Shown here: positions 5,793 through 12,319 of the stretch, piece by piece
How the letters are laid out: every line of letters starts with the position of its first letter
Position numbering within the stretch: position 1 is the first letter of the stretch
From: Planctomycetota bacterium
Lineage (GTDB): Bacteria > Planctomycetota > Phycisphaerae > FEN-1346
Direction of reading: 5' to 3'
DNA length: 17,039 bases
NCBI GenBank assembly: GCA_026386995.1
Contig: JAPLMO010000373.1
Span: 1-17,039 of the forward strand
The notes under the pieces: generated by a model
Databases searched by the model: none
Seen by the model: only the letters and a program-made list of their open reading frames with translations
Told to the model about the DNA's origin: nothing
Program-made: the position numbers and the translations under genes

Positions 5793-7078
5793 GACGACGC
5801 GTCGTCATTACGGGGATGGGTTCCGTCACGCCGCTCGGCCTGACGGCCGAGGAGACGTGGCAGAACCTGCTGGCCGGCAAGAGCGGCATCCGGCGTAACG
5901 AGATTTTCGACGCGGAGACGTTTCCGACGACCTTTGCCGCCCAGGTGCCCGCGTTCGACCTCGGGCGGTACGTCAAGAACGTCGCCGATTTCGCCAAGGC
6001 CGGCCGCAACGTGCGGTTCGCCGCCGCCGCCGCAAAGATGGCCGTGGACGACGCCGGTCTTGCGCCGGGCACGTTCGATCCCACGCGGACGAGCATCTAC
6101 CTCGGCTCCGGCGAGGGCACGCTCGACTTCTTCACCCTCTGCGAGTCGATCGCGCACGGGACAGGGGTGGACGGCAAGGTCTCCGCCGCCAAGTTCGCCG
6201 AGATGGGCCTCGTACGCTACGACGGCCTCCGGGAACTGGAGCAGGAACCCAACATGGCCGCCAACCACCTGGCGGCCGAGTTCGGCATCGCGGGGCCGAC
6301 GTACTCCAACCTCACGGCCTGCGCCGCAAGCACCCAGGCCATCGGCGAGGCCATGGACCTCCTGAGGACCGGCGAAGTCGACACCGTCATGGCCGGCGGC
6401 ACGCATTCGATGATCCATCCGCTGGGCGTCACGGGCTTCAACCTGCTGACGGCCATTTCGACCGAGCATAAGGACGAGCCGTGGCGGGCCAGCCGTCCGT
6501 TCGACAAGGACCGCGCGGGGTTCGTCCTGGGCGAAGGCTCGACGATCATGGTCTTGGAGACCCTCGAGCGCGCCAAGACCCGCGGCGCGAAGATCTGGGC
6601 GGAGATGACCGGCTTCGGCTCCAGCGCCGACGCCTACCGCATGACCGACATCCATCCGGAGGGCCGCGGCCCCTCGGCCGCCATGCGCCTGGCCCTGGCC
6701 GACGCGGGCGTGCGGCCGGAAGACATCGACTACATCTCCGCCCACGGCACCGGCACCACGGAAAACGACAAGGTCGAGACGCTGTCCGTGAAACTCGTCT
6801 TCGGTCCGCACGCCTACAAGGTGCCGATGTCGAGCGTCAAGAGCACGCTCGGCCACCTGATTGCCGCCGCCGGGGCCACGGAACTGATGACCTGCATCAT
6901 GGCCATCCGAGACCAGATCCTGCCGCCCACCATGAACCTCGAGACGCCCGACCCAGAGTGCGACCTGGACTACGTCCCCAACGCCGCCCGCAAGGCCAAG
7001 GTCGAGGTGTGCCTGTCCAACTCCTTCGGCTTCGGCGGCCAGAACGATTCGCTGGTCGTCCGCCGCTTCGTGCCGTAA
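5789..7078 (+). CDS. Beta-ketoacyl-ACP synthase, FabF/KAS II-like (KS-alpha)
   Basis: This 429-residue condensing enzyme extends ACP-bound acyl chains by decarboxylative condensation with malonyl-ACP. The full catalytic set is visible: Cys178 in NLTACAASTQAIG, His319 in SAHGTGTTENDKVE, Lys351 in SSVKSTLGH and His356 in GHLIAAAGATE. The C-terminal glycine loop is NSFGFGGQN. The start ATG 5789 overlaps the stop of the degenerate partner (ATGA), a strong sign of translational coupling and of a 1:1 heterodimer. An open frame continues far upstream of this ATG but is only read-through of another frame. The gene ends the first compact unit; a palindrome pair and a new promoter follow. Confidence 0.93.
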   Translation: MRRRVVITGMGSVTPLGLTAEETWQNLLAGKSGIRRNEIFDAETFPTTFAAQVPAFDLGRYVKNVADFAKAGRNVRFAAAAAKMAVDDAGLAPGTFDPTRTSIYLGSGEGTLDFFTLCESIAHGTGVDGKVSAAKFAEMGLVRYDGLRELEQEPNMAANHLAAEFGIAGPTYSNLTACAASTQAIGEAMDLLRTGEVDTVMAGGTHSMIHPLGVTGFNLLTAISTEHKDEPWRASRPFDKDRAGFVLGEGSTIMVLETLERAKTRGAKIWAEMTGFGSSADAYRMTDIHPEGRGPSAAMRLALADAGVRPEDIDYISAHGTGTTENDKVETLSVKLVFGPHAYKVPMSSVKSTLGHLIAAAGATELMTCIMAIRDQILPPTMNLETPDPECDLDYVPNAARKAKVEVCLSNSFGFGGQNDSLVVRRFVP

Positions 7079-7122
7079 GCCTCTCCCCCATTACCAATAC
7101 AAGATGCCGTCATGCCATTCAC

Positions 7123-7232
7123 GTAGGGTGGGTGCTCTGCACCCACGCTGATGCCGTTGCCGTCATGCGTTGGCGCCCGCGATTACGATACCCCCCCAAT
7201 ACATCAGCGTGGGTGCAGAGCACCCACCCTAC
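7123..7232. repeat. REP/BIME-like element: perfect 31-bp inverted repeat with GTAG ends
   Basis: The arms 7123-7153 and 7202-7232 are perfectly complementary over 31 bases and separated by 48 bases. The left arm starts GTAGGGTGGGTGCTCTGCAC and the right arm ends in the complementary CTAC. Each arm also folds on itself (GTGGGTGC-TCT-GCACCCAC), so the element can form either two small hairpins or one long stem. It occupies the gap after the KS-alpha gene. The rest of the interval 7079-7429 holds only the promoter described separately and no gene that I can support. Confidence 0.88.
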
Positions 7233-7336
7233 ATATTGGGCAACAGCCTCGGGAGACCTGCCGCGCAAATCACAACATGTTCACGCCAGCGAGCCACCCG
7301 CCCAGGCTTATCTTTGCGGCCGCCCCCAGAGTGCGC

Positions 7337-7364
7337 TTGGAACGACGGCAATTTATGCTAGAAT
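7337..7364 (+). promoter_or_regulatory. Extended -10 promoter TTGGAA-N16-TAGAAT
   Basis: TTGGAA (7337-7342) and TAGAAT (7359-7364) are 16 bases apart. TGC at 7356-7358 supplies an extended -10 TGN. The predicted transcription start is about 7371, giving a leader of about 60 bases before ATG 7430. It implies that the hydrolase/GH3/DUF1638 unit is transcribed separately from the ketosynthase unit. Confidence 0.58.
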
Positions 7365-7429
7365 AGGGCCTCACGGTTTACCTCTGGCATGACCGGAAGT
7401 ACGGGGAGATGGTCTGCGGGGAGGCGGGG

Positions 7430-8491
7430 ATGGCGGTTGACACGCAACTTGGCGCAATGTTCCTGGCCGATCAGGAAGCGGGCGGCGGGTGGCTGGCTCA
7501 GTACTGGCTGCTTCTGCTGGTCGGCATCCTCATTGCCTGCGCCATCGTCCTGATCTCGCTCCTGGCGCGGTACCTGCGCATCGCCATCAATCTGTTCCTC
7601 GACACCCCCCTGCCCGTAACGGCCAACCTGAAAGACTTCACGCCGCCCGAAGGCGAGGTCGTCTCGTTCCCGAGTCTTGAGGGCCGCAGCCTGCGGGGGA
7701 TGTTTATCGACCGACCGCCGGGCCTGCCCGACAAGGGGACCGTCCTCTTTTGCCACGAGTTCGCCAGCGACATGCTGAGCGCGGGCCGCTATGCGTGGCC
7801 ACTCGTCGCGGCGGGATACACGGTGTTCACGTTCGATTTCCGGGGCCACGGGCAGAGTTTCACGCCGCCGCACTTCGAGCCGCGGCACTGGCCGTCGAAC
7901 CACGACGTCAACGACATCATGGCGGCCATCGCGTTCGTCGAGAGCCGCCGCGACACCGACGGCAAGGGCCTGGGCATTCTGGGCGTCAGCCGCGGCGCCA
8001 GCGCCGCCGTCGTGGCCGCGGCCATCAACCGGTCGATCCGGTGCATGGTGGTCGACAGCGTCTTTTCGACCGACTTCTCGATCGACGAGTTGATGAAGCG
8101 GTGGGTCCAGATATTCGTGCGGATCGACCCAGCCCGGGCCGACCGCACGTTCTCGGTCTACCGGTTCTTCCGGGCGGTGATGATGTTCTACGCCGAACTG
8201 AAGTGCCGCTGCCGGTTTCCGAGCACGCGCCGGGCACTCACGAAACTCGACTCCGTCCCCCTGTTGTTCATCCAGGGCGATCGCGACGCCTACGTGCGGC
8301 CGGAGCAGGCCCGGGCACTCCACGACATGAAGCCCGGCCCGAAGGACATCTGGGTCTGCCCCGGCGCCAAGCACAACCAGTCCGTCGCGACCGACCCGAA
8401 AACCTACGCCGCCAAGACCGTGGAGTTCTTCGACCGATACCTGGGGGATGCCGCGCCGGTCCCGGCCGCGTCCGGCCGGACCGCCACGTGA
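7430..8491 (+). CDS. Membrane-anchored alpha/beta hydrolase (serine hydrolase)
   Basis: The protein has 353 residues. A hydrophobic segment near the N-terminus (WLAQYWLLLLVGILIACAIV, about residues 22-45) should anchor it in the membrane. The following alpha/beta-hydrolase domain has the oxyanion region VLFCHEFASD, the FDFRGHGQS motif, the nucleophile elbow GVSRGAS (Ser187), an acid in QGDRDAYV (Asp286) and His315 in GAKHNQS. The catalytic triad is therefore complete. ATG 7430 was chosen because GGGGAGG (7418-7424) lies 5 bases upstream; the in-frame ATG at 7409 has no usable spacing. The substrate is unknown. Its place next to an ACP/ketosynthase set suggests thioesterase or ester hydrolase activity on the pathway product, but a general lipase or peptidase role is possible. 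Confidence 0.83.
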   Translation: MAVDTQLGAMFLADQEAGGGWLAQYWLLLLVGILIACAIVLISLLARYLRIAINLFLDTPLPVTANLKDFTPPEGEVVSFPSLEGRSLRGMFIDRPPGLPDKGTVLFCHEFASDMLSAGRYAWPLVAAGYTVFTFDFRGHGQSFTPPHFEPRHWPSNHDVNDIMAAIAFVESRRDTDGKGLGILGVSRGASAAVVAAAINRSIRCMVVDSVFSTDFSIDELMKRWVQIFVRIDPARADRTFSVYRFFRAVMMFYAELKCRCRFPSTRRALTKLDSVPLLFIQGDRDAYVRPEQARALHDMKPGPKDIWVCPGAKHNQSVATDPKTYAAKTVEFFDRYLGDAAPVPAASGRTAT

Positions 8492-8502
8492 GGCTGCGTG
8501 CG

Positions 8503-10200
8503 ATGAGAACGATACTCGGCATCCAACTGCGCCGCATGCTCTGGACGCCCCTGCGCATCGAGGCCAAACTGCTGCGGAAGCGGTGGCTGCGGGCCGTCCG
8601 ACGGGCCGACGAGACTCAAGGCCGCCTCCTGGCCCGGCTCCTCAAAGACGTGGCGCAGTCCGATTTCGGCCGCAGGCACGGCCTCGCGCACGTCCGCACC
8701 ATCCACGACCTCCGCAAGGCCCTCCCGATCGCCGGCTACGAGCGCATGGCGCCTTTCATCGAACGCCTCAAGCACGGCGAGACCGAGGCCCTCCTGCCGA
8801 AGGGCACGCGCATCCACATGTTCGCAATGACCAGCGGCACCACGGGCCGGCCCAAGTACGTACCCGTGACCGACGCCGTCCACAAGACCTACCGCAACGG
8901 CTGGCACGTGTGGGGCGTCTGCGCCCTGGACGATCACATAGACGCCTTCGGCTCGAAGATCCTCCAGATCGCCAGTCGCATGGACGAGCAAGAGACGCCT
9001 TGCGGCATCCCGGCGGGGGCGATGTCGGGCTTTACGGCGTATGCGCAGCGCGGCCTGATCCGGAAGGCGTACATCCTGCCGCCCGAGGCCTCGCGCGCAG
9101 GTGACACGGCCACAAAGTACTACATGGCCTGCCGCCTGGGCCTGAGGGACCACCGCGTTATGCCCATCACGGCCAATCCGAGCACGCTGCTCGGGCTGGC
9201 GAAGGCAATGGATGCCGAGAAGGAGCCGCTCATCCGGGACCTGGCGGACGGAACGCTGCGGGCGGACCTCGCACTGGACGCCGACGCCCGCCGCCGCATC
9301 GAGATGCGTCTTCAGCCCATGCCGGCTCGCGCGCGACAACTGGAGGCGCAGATCAAGGCGACCGGCCACCTGTATCCGAAAGATGCCTGGGAACTGCCCT
9401 TGATCGGCACGTGGAAGGGCGGCACGCTGAGCCTCTACCTCCGGGAAATGGCGCTTTACTGGGGCAACGCCCCCATCCGCGACATAGGCCTCATCGCCTC
9501 CGAGGGCCGGTTCTCCGTGCCCCTCCAGACCGAAGGCAGCGCGGGCGTCCTGGACGTCACTGGCACGTACTTCGAGTTCGTGCCGGAAGACGATATCGAG
9601 AAGCCCGACCCGCCGGCCCTTCTGCCGCATGAGACCGGGGTCGGCCGCAACTACTTCCTCATCCTGACGACGCCGGGCGGCCTCGTGCGCTATGACATCC
9701 GCGACCTCGTCAAGGTCGTCGGCCACGTCGGACTGGCGCCTGTCATCGAGTTCCTCAACAAAGGCTCGCACGTGGCGAACCTGACCGGCGAGAAGATCAC
9801 CGAGTTCCAGGTGGTCACGGCCGTCAACTCGTCCCTCGACCGGCTGGGCCTGCCGGTGCGCAACTACTGCCTGGCGCCGACCTGGGCCGAGGTCCCCTAC
9901 TACAGCCTCCTCGTGGAGGAATGCGACGTGCCTGCCGGGCGGGCGGCGGAACTCGCGGCGGCAACCGATGCGGCCCTGTGCGGCCTGAACGTCGAGTACG
10001 AGACGAAACGCAAGAGCCGCCGCCTCAAGCCCATCTGCGTCAAGACGATTCCGGCCGGCGCCTGGCAGGCGTTCGACGCCAAGACGATTGCCGCGCGCGG
10101 CGGGCGCGTCGAGCAGTACAAGCATGCGTTCCTCGTCAACAAGGTCGATTTCGAGCGCGAGTTCCAGATCAAAGGCTGCTACGGCCCCTCATGCGACTGA
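8503..10200 (+). CDS. GH3-family acyl-adenylating (acyl-acid amido synthetase-like) protein
   Basis: This 565-residue protein matches the GH3 family of the adenylate-forming (ANL) superfamily. It has the ATP-binding loop FAMTSGTTGRPKYVPVT (residues 107-123), the LIASEG motif, LRYDI-type GGLVRYDIRDLVKVVG (Y397, D398, D401) and the hinge/C-lobe NLTGEKITEFQV (427-438). Plant GH3 enzymes adenylate a carboxylic acid and transfer it to an amino acid. Bacterial members are mostly uncharacterised but probably activate acyl or aryl acids. ATG 8503 is 11 bases after the hydrolase stop; an in-frame GTG at 8488 overlapping that stop is an alternative. The 3' end overlaps the next gene by 10 bases. In context it could activate the acid released from the ACP or make an amide of it. 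Confidence 0.86.
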   Translation: MRTILGIQLRRMLWTPLRIEAKLLRKRWLRAVRRADETQGRLLARLLKDVAQSDFGRRHGLAHVRTIHDLRKALPIAGYERMAPFIERLKHGETEALLPKGTRIHMFAMTSGTTGRPKYVPVTDAVHKTYRNGWHVWGVCALDDHIDAFGSKILQIASRMDEQETPCGIPAGAMSGFTAYAQRGLIRKAYILPPEASRAGDTATKYYMACRLGLRDHRVMPITANPSTLLGLAKAMDAEKEPLIRDLADGTLRADLALDADARRRIEMRLQPMPARARQLEAQIKATGHLYPKDAWELPLIGTWKGGTLSLYLREMALYWGNAPIRDIGLIASEGRFSVPLQTEGSAGVLDVTGTYFEFVPEDDIEKPDPPALLPHETGVGRNYFLILTTPGGLVRYDIRDLVKVVGHVGLAPVIEFLNKGSHVANLTGEKITEFQVVTAVNSSLDRLGLPVRNYCLAPTWAEVPYYSLLVEECDVPAGRAAELAAATDAALCGLNVEYETKRKSRRLKPICVKTIPAGAWQAFDAKTIAARGGRVEQYKHAFLVNKVDFEREFQIKGCYGPSCD

Positions 10201-10943
10201 AAGTCATAGCGTGCGAAGTCGTCGCCCGTGAACTGTACTGGTGCGCCGCCCGCGCGCGCCATGCGGTCGACATCACCCTTCAGCCGCAAGGGCTCCACGA
10301 CAATAGCGACGTTTGCCGTCGCACGCTCCATGACCTCATCGCTACGGCGGGGCCGGACCGCTACGATGCCGTCCTGCTGGGCTACGGCCTGTGCAATAAC
10401 AGCATCGCGGGCGTGCGGGCGGGGGCGGTCCCTATGGTCATCCCCCGGGCCCACGACTGCATCACGCTGCTCTTGGGCTCGAAGGAGCGGTACGCGAAAC
10501 TCTTCGCCGAACATCCCGGCACATACTGGTTCTCGAGCGGATGGGTGGAGTGCCGCGAGAAGCGCGGTGAGCAGGTCGAGCCGCGCCAGAACAGCGGACT
10601 GGGGCCCCTGTACCGGGGCGACGACTTCAGCGCCCTCGCGGCCAAGTACGGCGAGGAAAACGCCAAGTACCTGGCCGAGTTTATGAGCCACTGGGAAGAC
10701 CACTACACGCGGGGCACTCTCATCGAGTTCGACTTCGCCGCGCACCTGGGCCTGGCCGACAAGGTCCGCAAGATCTGCGCCGAGAAGAACTGGAAATTCG
10801 CGAGCGTCCCCGGCGACCTGGCGCTGCTTCAGGCCGGCCTCGACGGCGAGTGGGACGCGGACCGCTTTTTAGTCGTCCAGCCCGGCGATGCCGTGCGGCC
10901 GTGCTACAATGAGACGATCCTCGCCGCCGGGCCGGGGACGTAA
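10191..10943 (+). CDS. DUF1638 domain protein
   Basis: The 250-residue protein shows the DUF1638 signature throughout: VIACEVVARELYW at the start, QPQGLHDN, YDAVLLGYGLCNNSIAGV, VIPRAHDCITLLLGSKERY, and GTYWFSSGWVE. The conserved Cys8, Cys in GLCNN, and the HDC motif could bind metal or a cofactor, but the biochemical role of the family is not established. It overlaps the GH3 gene by 10 bases, so the two are almost certainly co-translated, which makes a functional link to the GH3 product plausible. The GH3 stop lies inside its first codons, and the region just upstream of ATG has no independent ribosome binding site. A palindrome begins 11 bases after its stop. Confidence 0.85.
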   Translation: MRLKVIACEVVARELYWCAARARHAVDITLQPQGLHDNSDVCRRTLHDLIATAGPDRYDAVLLGYGLCNNSIAGVRAGAVPMVIPRAHDCITLLLGSKERYAKLFAEHPGTYWFSSGWVECREKRGEQVEPRQNSGLGPLYRGDDFSALAAKYGEENAKYLAEFMSHWEDHYTRGTLIEFDFAAHLGLADKVRKICAEKNWKFASVPGDLALLQAGLDGEWDADRFLVVQPGDAVRPCYNETILAAGPGT

Positions 10944-10953
10944 ACTTTATTTA

Positions 10954-10977
10954 GCCCCCCGTGAATACACGGGGGGC
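10954..10977. repeat. Dispersed palindrome, copy 2 (GCCCCCCGTG-AATA-CACGGGGGGC)
   Basis: This is a perfect 10-bp stem with an AATA loop, immediately after the DUF1638 gene and preceded by TATTTA. It matches copy 1 in the opposite orientation and copy 3 in the opposite orientation. No T-run follows on the + strand. Confidence 0.8.
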
Positions 10978-11003
10978 GGCGCGGGATGGCGTGTCTGACG
11001 TTC

Positions 11004-11029
11004 GGCCCCCGGTGTATTCACCGGGGGCC
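11004..11029. repeat. Dispersed palindrome, copy 3 (GGCCCCCGGTG-TATT-CACCGGGGGCC)
   Basis: This is a perfect 11-bp stem with a TATT loop, 26 bases after copy 2 and inverted relative to it. The pair forms an inverted doublet between the DUF1638 and methyltransferase genes. The ribosome binding site of the methyltransferase follows at 11051, so this hairpin would lie in its 5' leader if transcription reads through. Confidence 0.8.
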
Positions 11030-11062
11030 AAGTGGCGATTCGTTTTGCTCAGGGGAACGAGT

Positions 11063-12097
11063 ATGAACCAAGCCCTCGAAATCATCCGCCTCCTCGGCCT
11101 GCCCAAGGCGATTCGCGTCAAGAAGCGATTCGACCAGGCCCTGCCCCACGTGCGCGGCTACGCAATCTGCTCGTGCCTGTGGGCGCTCCTGGAGACCGGA
11201 GCGCTGGACCGGTTGCTGGAATCCGACGGCCTGGCAATCGAGTCGCTCACCGTGAGCGGCATGGACCGCCACGTGCTGGAGAGCATCCTCTCGTACCTTG
11301 ACGGCGTGGGCCTCGTGCGCGTGGAGGGCGGCCGCGTGAACGTGCTGCCGAAACTCAGGCGCCTCATGGATGAGCCGCGCGGGTTCTTCGAACTCACCTA
11401 CGCCTACGCCCCGGTCTTCAACCGCCTGCGCGACCTGCTGTCGGGCCAGGCGAAGTACCCGCGCGACGTGCAGCGCCTCGGCAAGTACGTCGGCCGCGGA
11501 AGCGGGCAACTCTGCCGCACCCTGCCCTACCCCGTCATGGCCGACATGATGAAGCGGCACGGGGCGAAACTCGTTCTCGACCTCGGGTGCGGCGACCTGG
11601 CGTTCCTGTTCTTCGCGTGCGAGGCGATGCCGGCCTTGCGCGCGATAGGCGTCGACATCGACGGGCCGACGGCAGCCTACGCGAAGGAAGTTCTCGCGTC
11701 GTCGCCCTACCGCGAACGCATCGAGGTACGCCAGGCCGACATGTTCGACCTCACCGCCATGGCGCGCGAGCGGCCCGACGTAGACGCCGTCACGGCCGTC
11801 GACACGTACCACGAGTACCTTATCGAGGGCGAGCAGAAGATCGTCGGCCTCTTGTCTCACTTGCGGCGACAGTTCCCGCGGGCGATCCTCTACGTCGGCG
11901 AGTTCTGCAAGCAGCCGCACGATAAACTCAGACGCCGCCCCACCGCCTTCCTCGAGCATCACCTGTACCACGACCTGACGAACCAGGTGATCGTCGATGC
12001 GGCTGCATGGCGGCGGATGTTCGCCGCGGCCGGCCTAACGATCCTCGAAGAGAAGGTCTTCGACATGGTCGGGCACGGATATTTCGCCTTACGCTAA
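11063..12097 (+). CDS. SAM-dependent methyltransferase with N-terminal winged-helix domain
   Basis: The 344-residue protein has a two-domain layout. Residues ~1-120 look like the helical/winged-helix dimerisation domain of small-molecule O-methyltransferases (ALLETGALDRLL, YLDGVGLVRVEGGRVNVL). The rest is a class I Rossmann methyltransferase with motif I LVLDLGCGDLAF (D173, G175, G177) and the acidic motif II end IGVDIDGPT. A VDTYHEYL stretch follows in the active-site region. It should methylate a small molecule, with the atom unknown. The start is ATG 11063 with AGGGGA at 11051-11056; a longer frame from GTG 10961 would read through the palindromes and is rejected. The TAA stop (12095-12097) forms the first three bases of a repeat unit. 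Confidence 0.86.
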   Translation: MNQALEIIRLLGLPKAIRVKKRFDQALPHVRGYAICSCLWALLETGALDRLLESDGLAIESLTVSGMDRHVLESILSYLDGVGLVRVEGGRVNVLPKLRRLMDEPRGFFELTYAYAPVFNRLRDLLSGQAKYPRDVQRLGKYVGRGSGQLCRTLPYPVMADMMKRHGAKLVLDLGCGDLAFLFFACEAMPALRAIGVDIDGPTAAYAKEVLASSPYRERIEVRQADMFDLTAMARERPDVDAVTAVDTYHEYLIEGEQKIVGLLSHLRRQFPRAILYVGEFCKQPHDKLRRRPTAFLEHHLYHDLTNQVIVDAAAWRRMFAAAGLTILEEKVFDMVGHGYFALR

Positions 12098-12117
12098 ACG
12101 CAGCATGCCGGATGTGG

Positions 12118-12139
12118 CACGGTCGCCGCGGCGACCGTG
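12118..12139. repeat. Perfect 22-bp palindrome without loop
   Basis: CACGGTCGCCG is followed directly by its reverse complement CGGCGACCGTG. It is the core of the first direct-repeat copy. A loop-free palindrome of this length could bind a dimeric protein or be a paired REP hairpin. Confidence 0.85.
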
Positions 12140-12148
12140 GCGAATGAC

Positions 12149-12178
12149 CGCGCGGCGGGCAGTCTTGCCCGCCGCGCG
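12149..12178. repeat. 13-bp hairpin (CGCGCGGCGGGCA-GTCT-TGCCCGCCGCGCG)
   Basis: This is a perfect 13-bp stem with a 4-base loop between the two direct-repeat copies. No T-run follows on either strand, so it is not a classical terminator. It belongs to the palindrome cluster in the 222-base gap between the methyltransferase and the DUF362 gene, which contains no gene that I can support. Confidence 0.8.
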
Positions 12179-12217
12179 ACACTCGGTCCTGAAACAGTTT
12201 CTAAACGCCGCATGCCG

Positions 12218-12299
12218 GATGTGGCACGGCTGGCTTGTCCAGCCGTGGTGAATAGCCGGCGACCTGCCCCACGGCTGGACAAGCCAGCCGTGCCACATC
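12218..12299. repeat. Perfect 31-bp inverted repeat, BIME-like
   Basis: The arms 12218-12248 and 12269-12299 are perfectly complementary over 31 bases with a 20-base spacer. Each arm contains its own hairpin (CACGGCTGG-CTTGT-CCAGCCGTG on the left). The arm length equals that of the element at 7123-7232 although the sequences are unrelated. It ends 20 bases before the DUF362 start codon. Confidence 0.88.
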
Positions 12300-12319
12300 G
12301 TAAGTAGCGGTCACTGAAT

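Larger units (their letters stand above)
12095..12254 (+). repeat. Two direct copies of a ~55-base palindromic unit
   Basis: TAAACGC[A/C]GCATGCCGGATG followed by TGGCACGG occurs at 12095-12122 and 12202-12229 with one difference in 28 bases. In both copies a short variable core follows, then CCGTGG[C/T]GAAT. The cores differ in sequence (TCGCCGCGGCGA and CTGGCTTGTCCAG) but both complete a palindrome with the flanks. The copies are 107 bases apart. The first begins exactly at the methyltransferase stop codon. Confidence 0.85.

Noticed and set aside
8404..10125. Long open frame (573 codons) on the minus strand opposite the GH3 gene
   Set aside because: It is antisense to a clear GH3 protein, has no motif, and long antisense frames are common in GC-rich coding DNA. 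The same applies to the minus frame 5483-6856 and the plus frame 13842-15257.
10961..11062. N-terminal extension of the methyltransferase from GTG 10961
   Set aside because: It runs through two hairpins and lacks family similarity; AGGGGA before ATG 11063 marks the better start.
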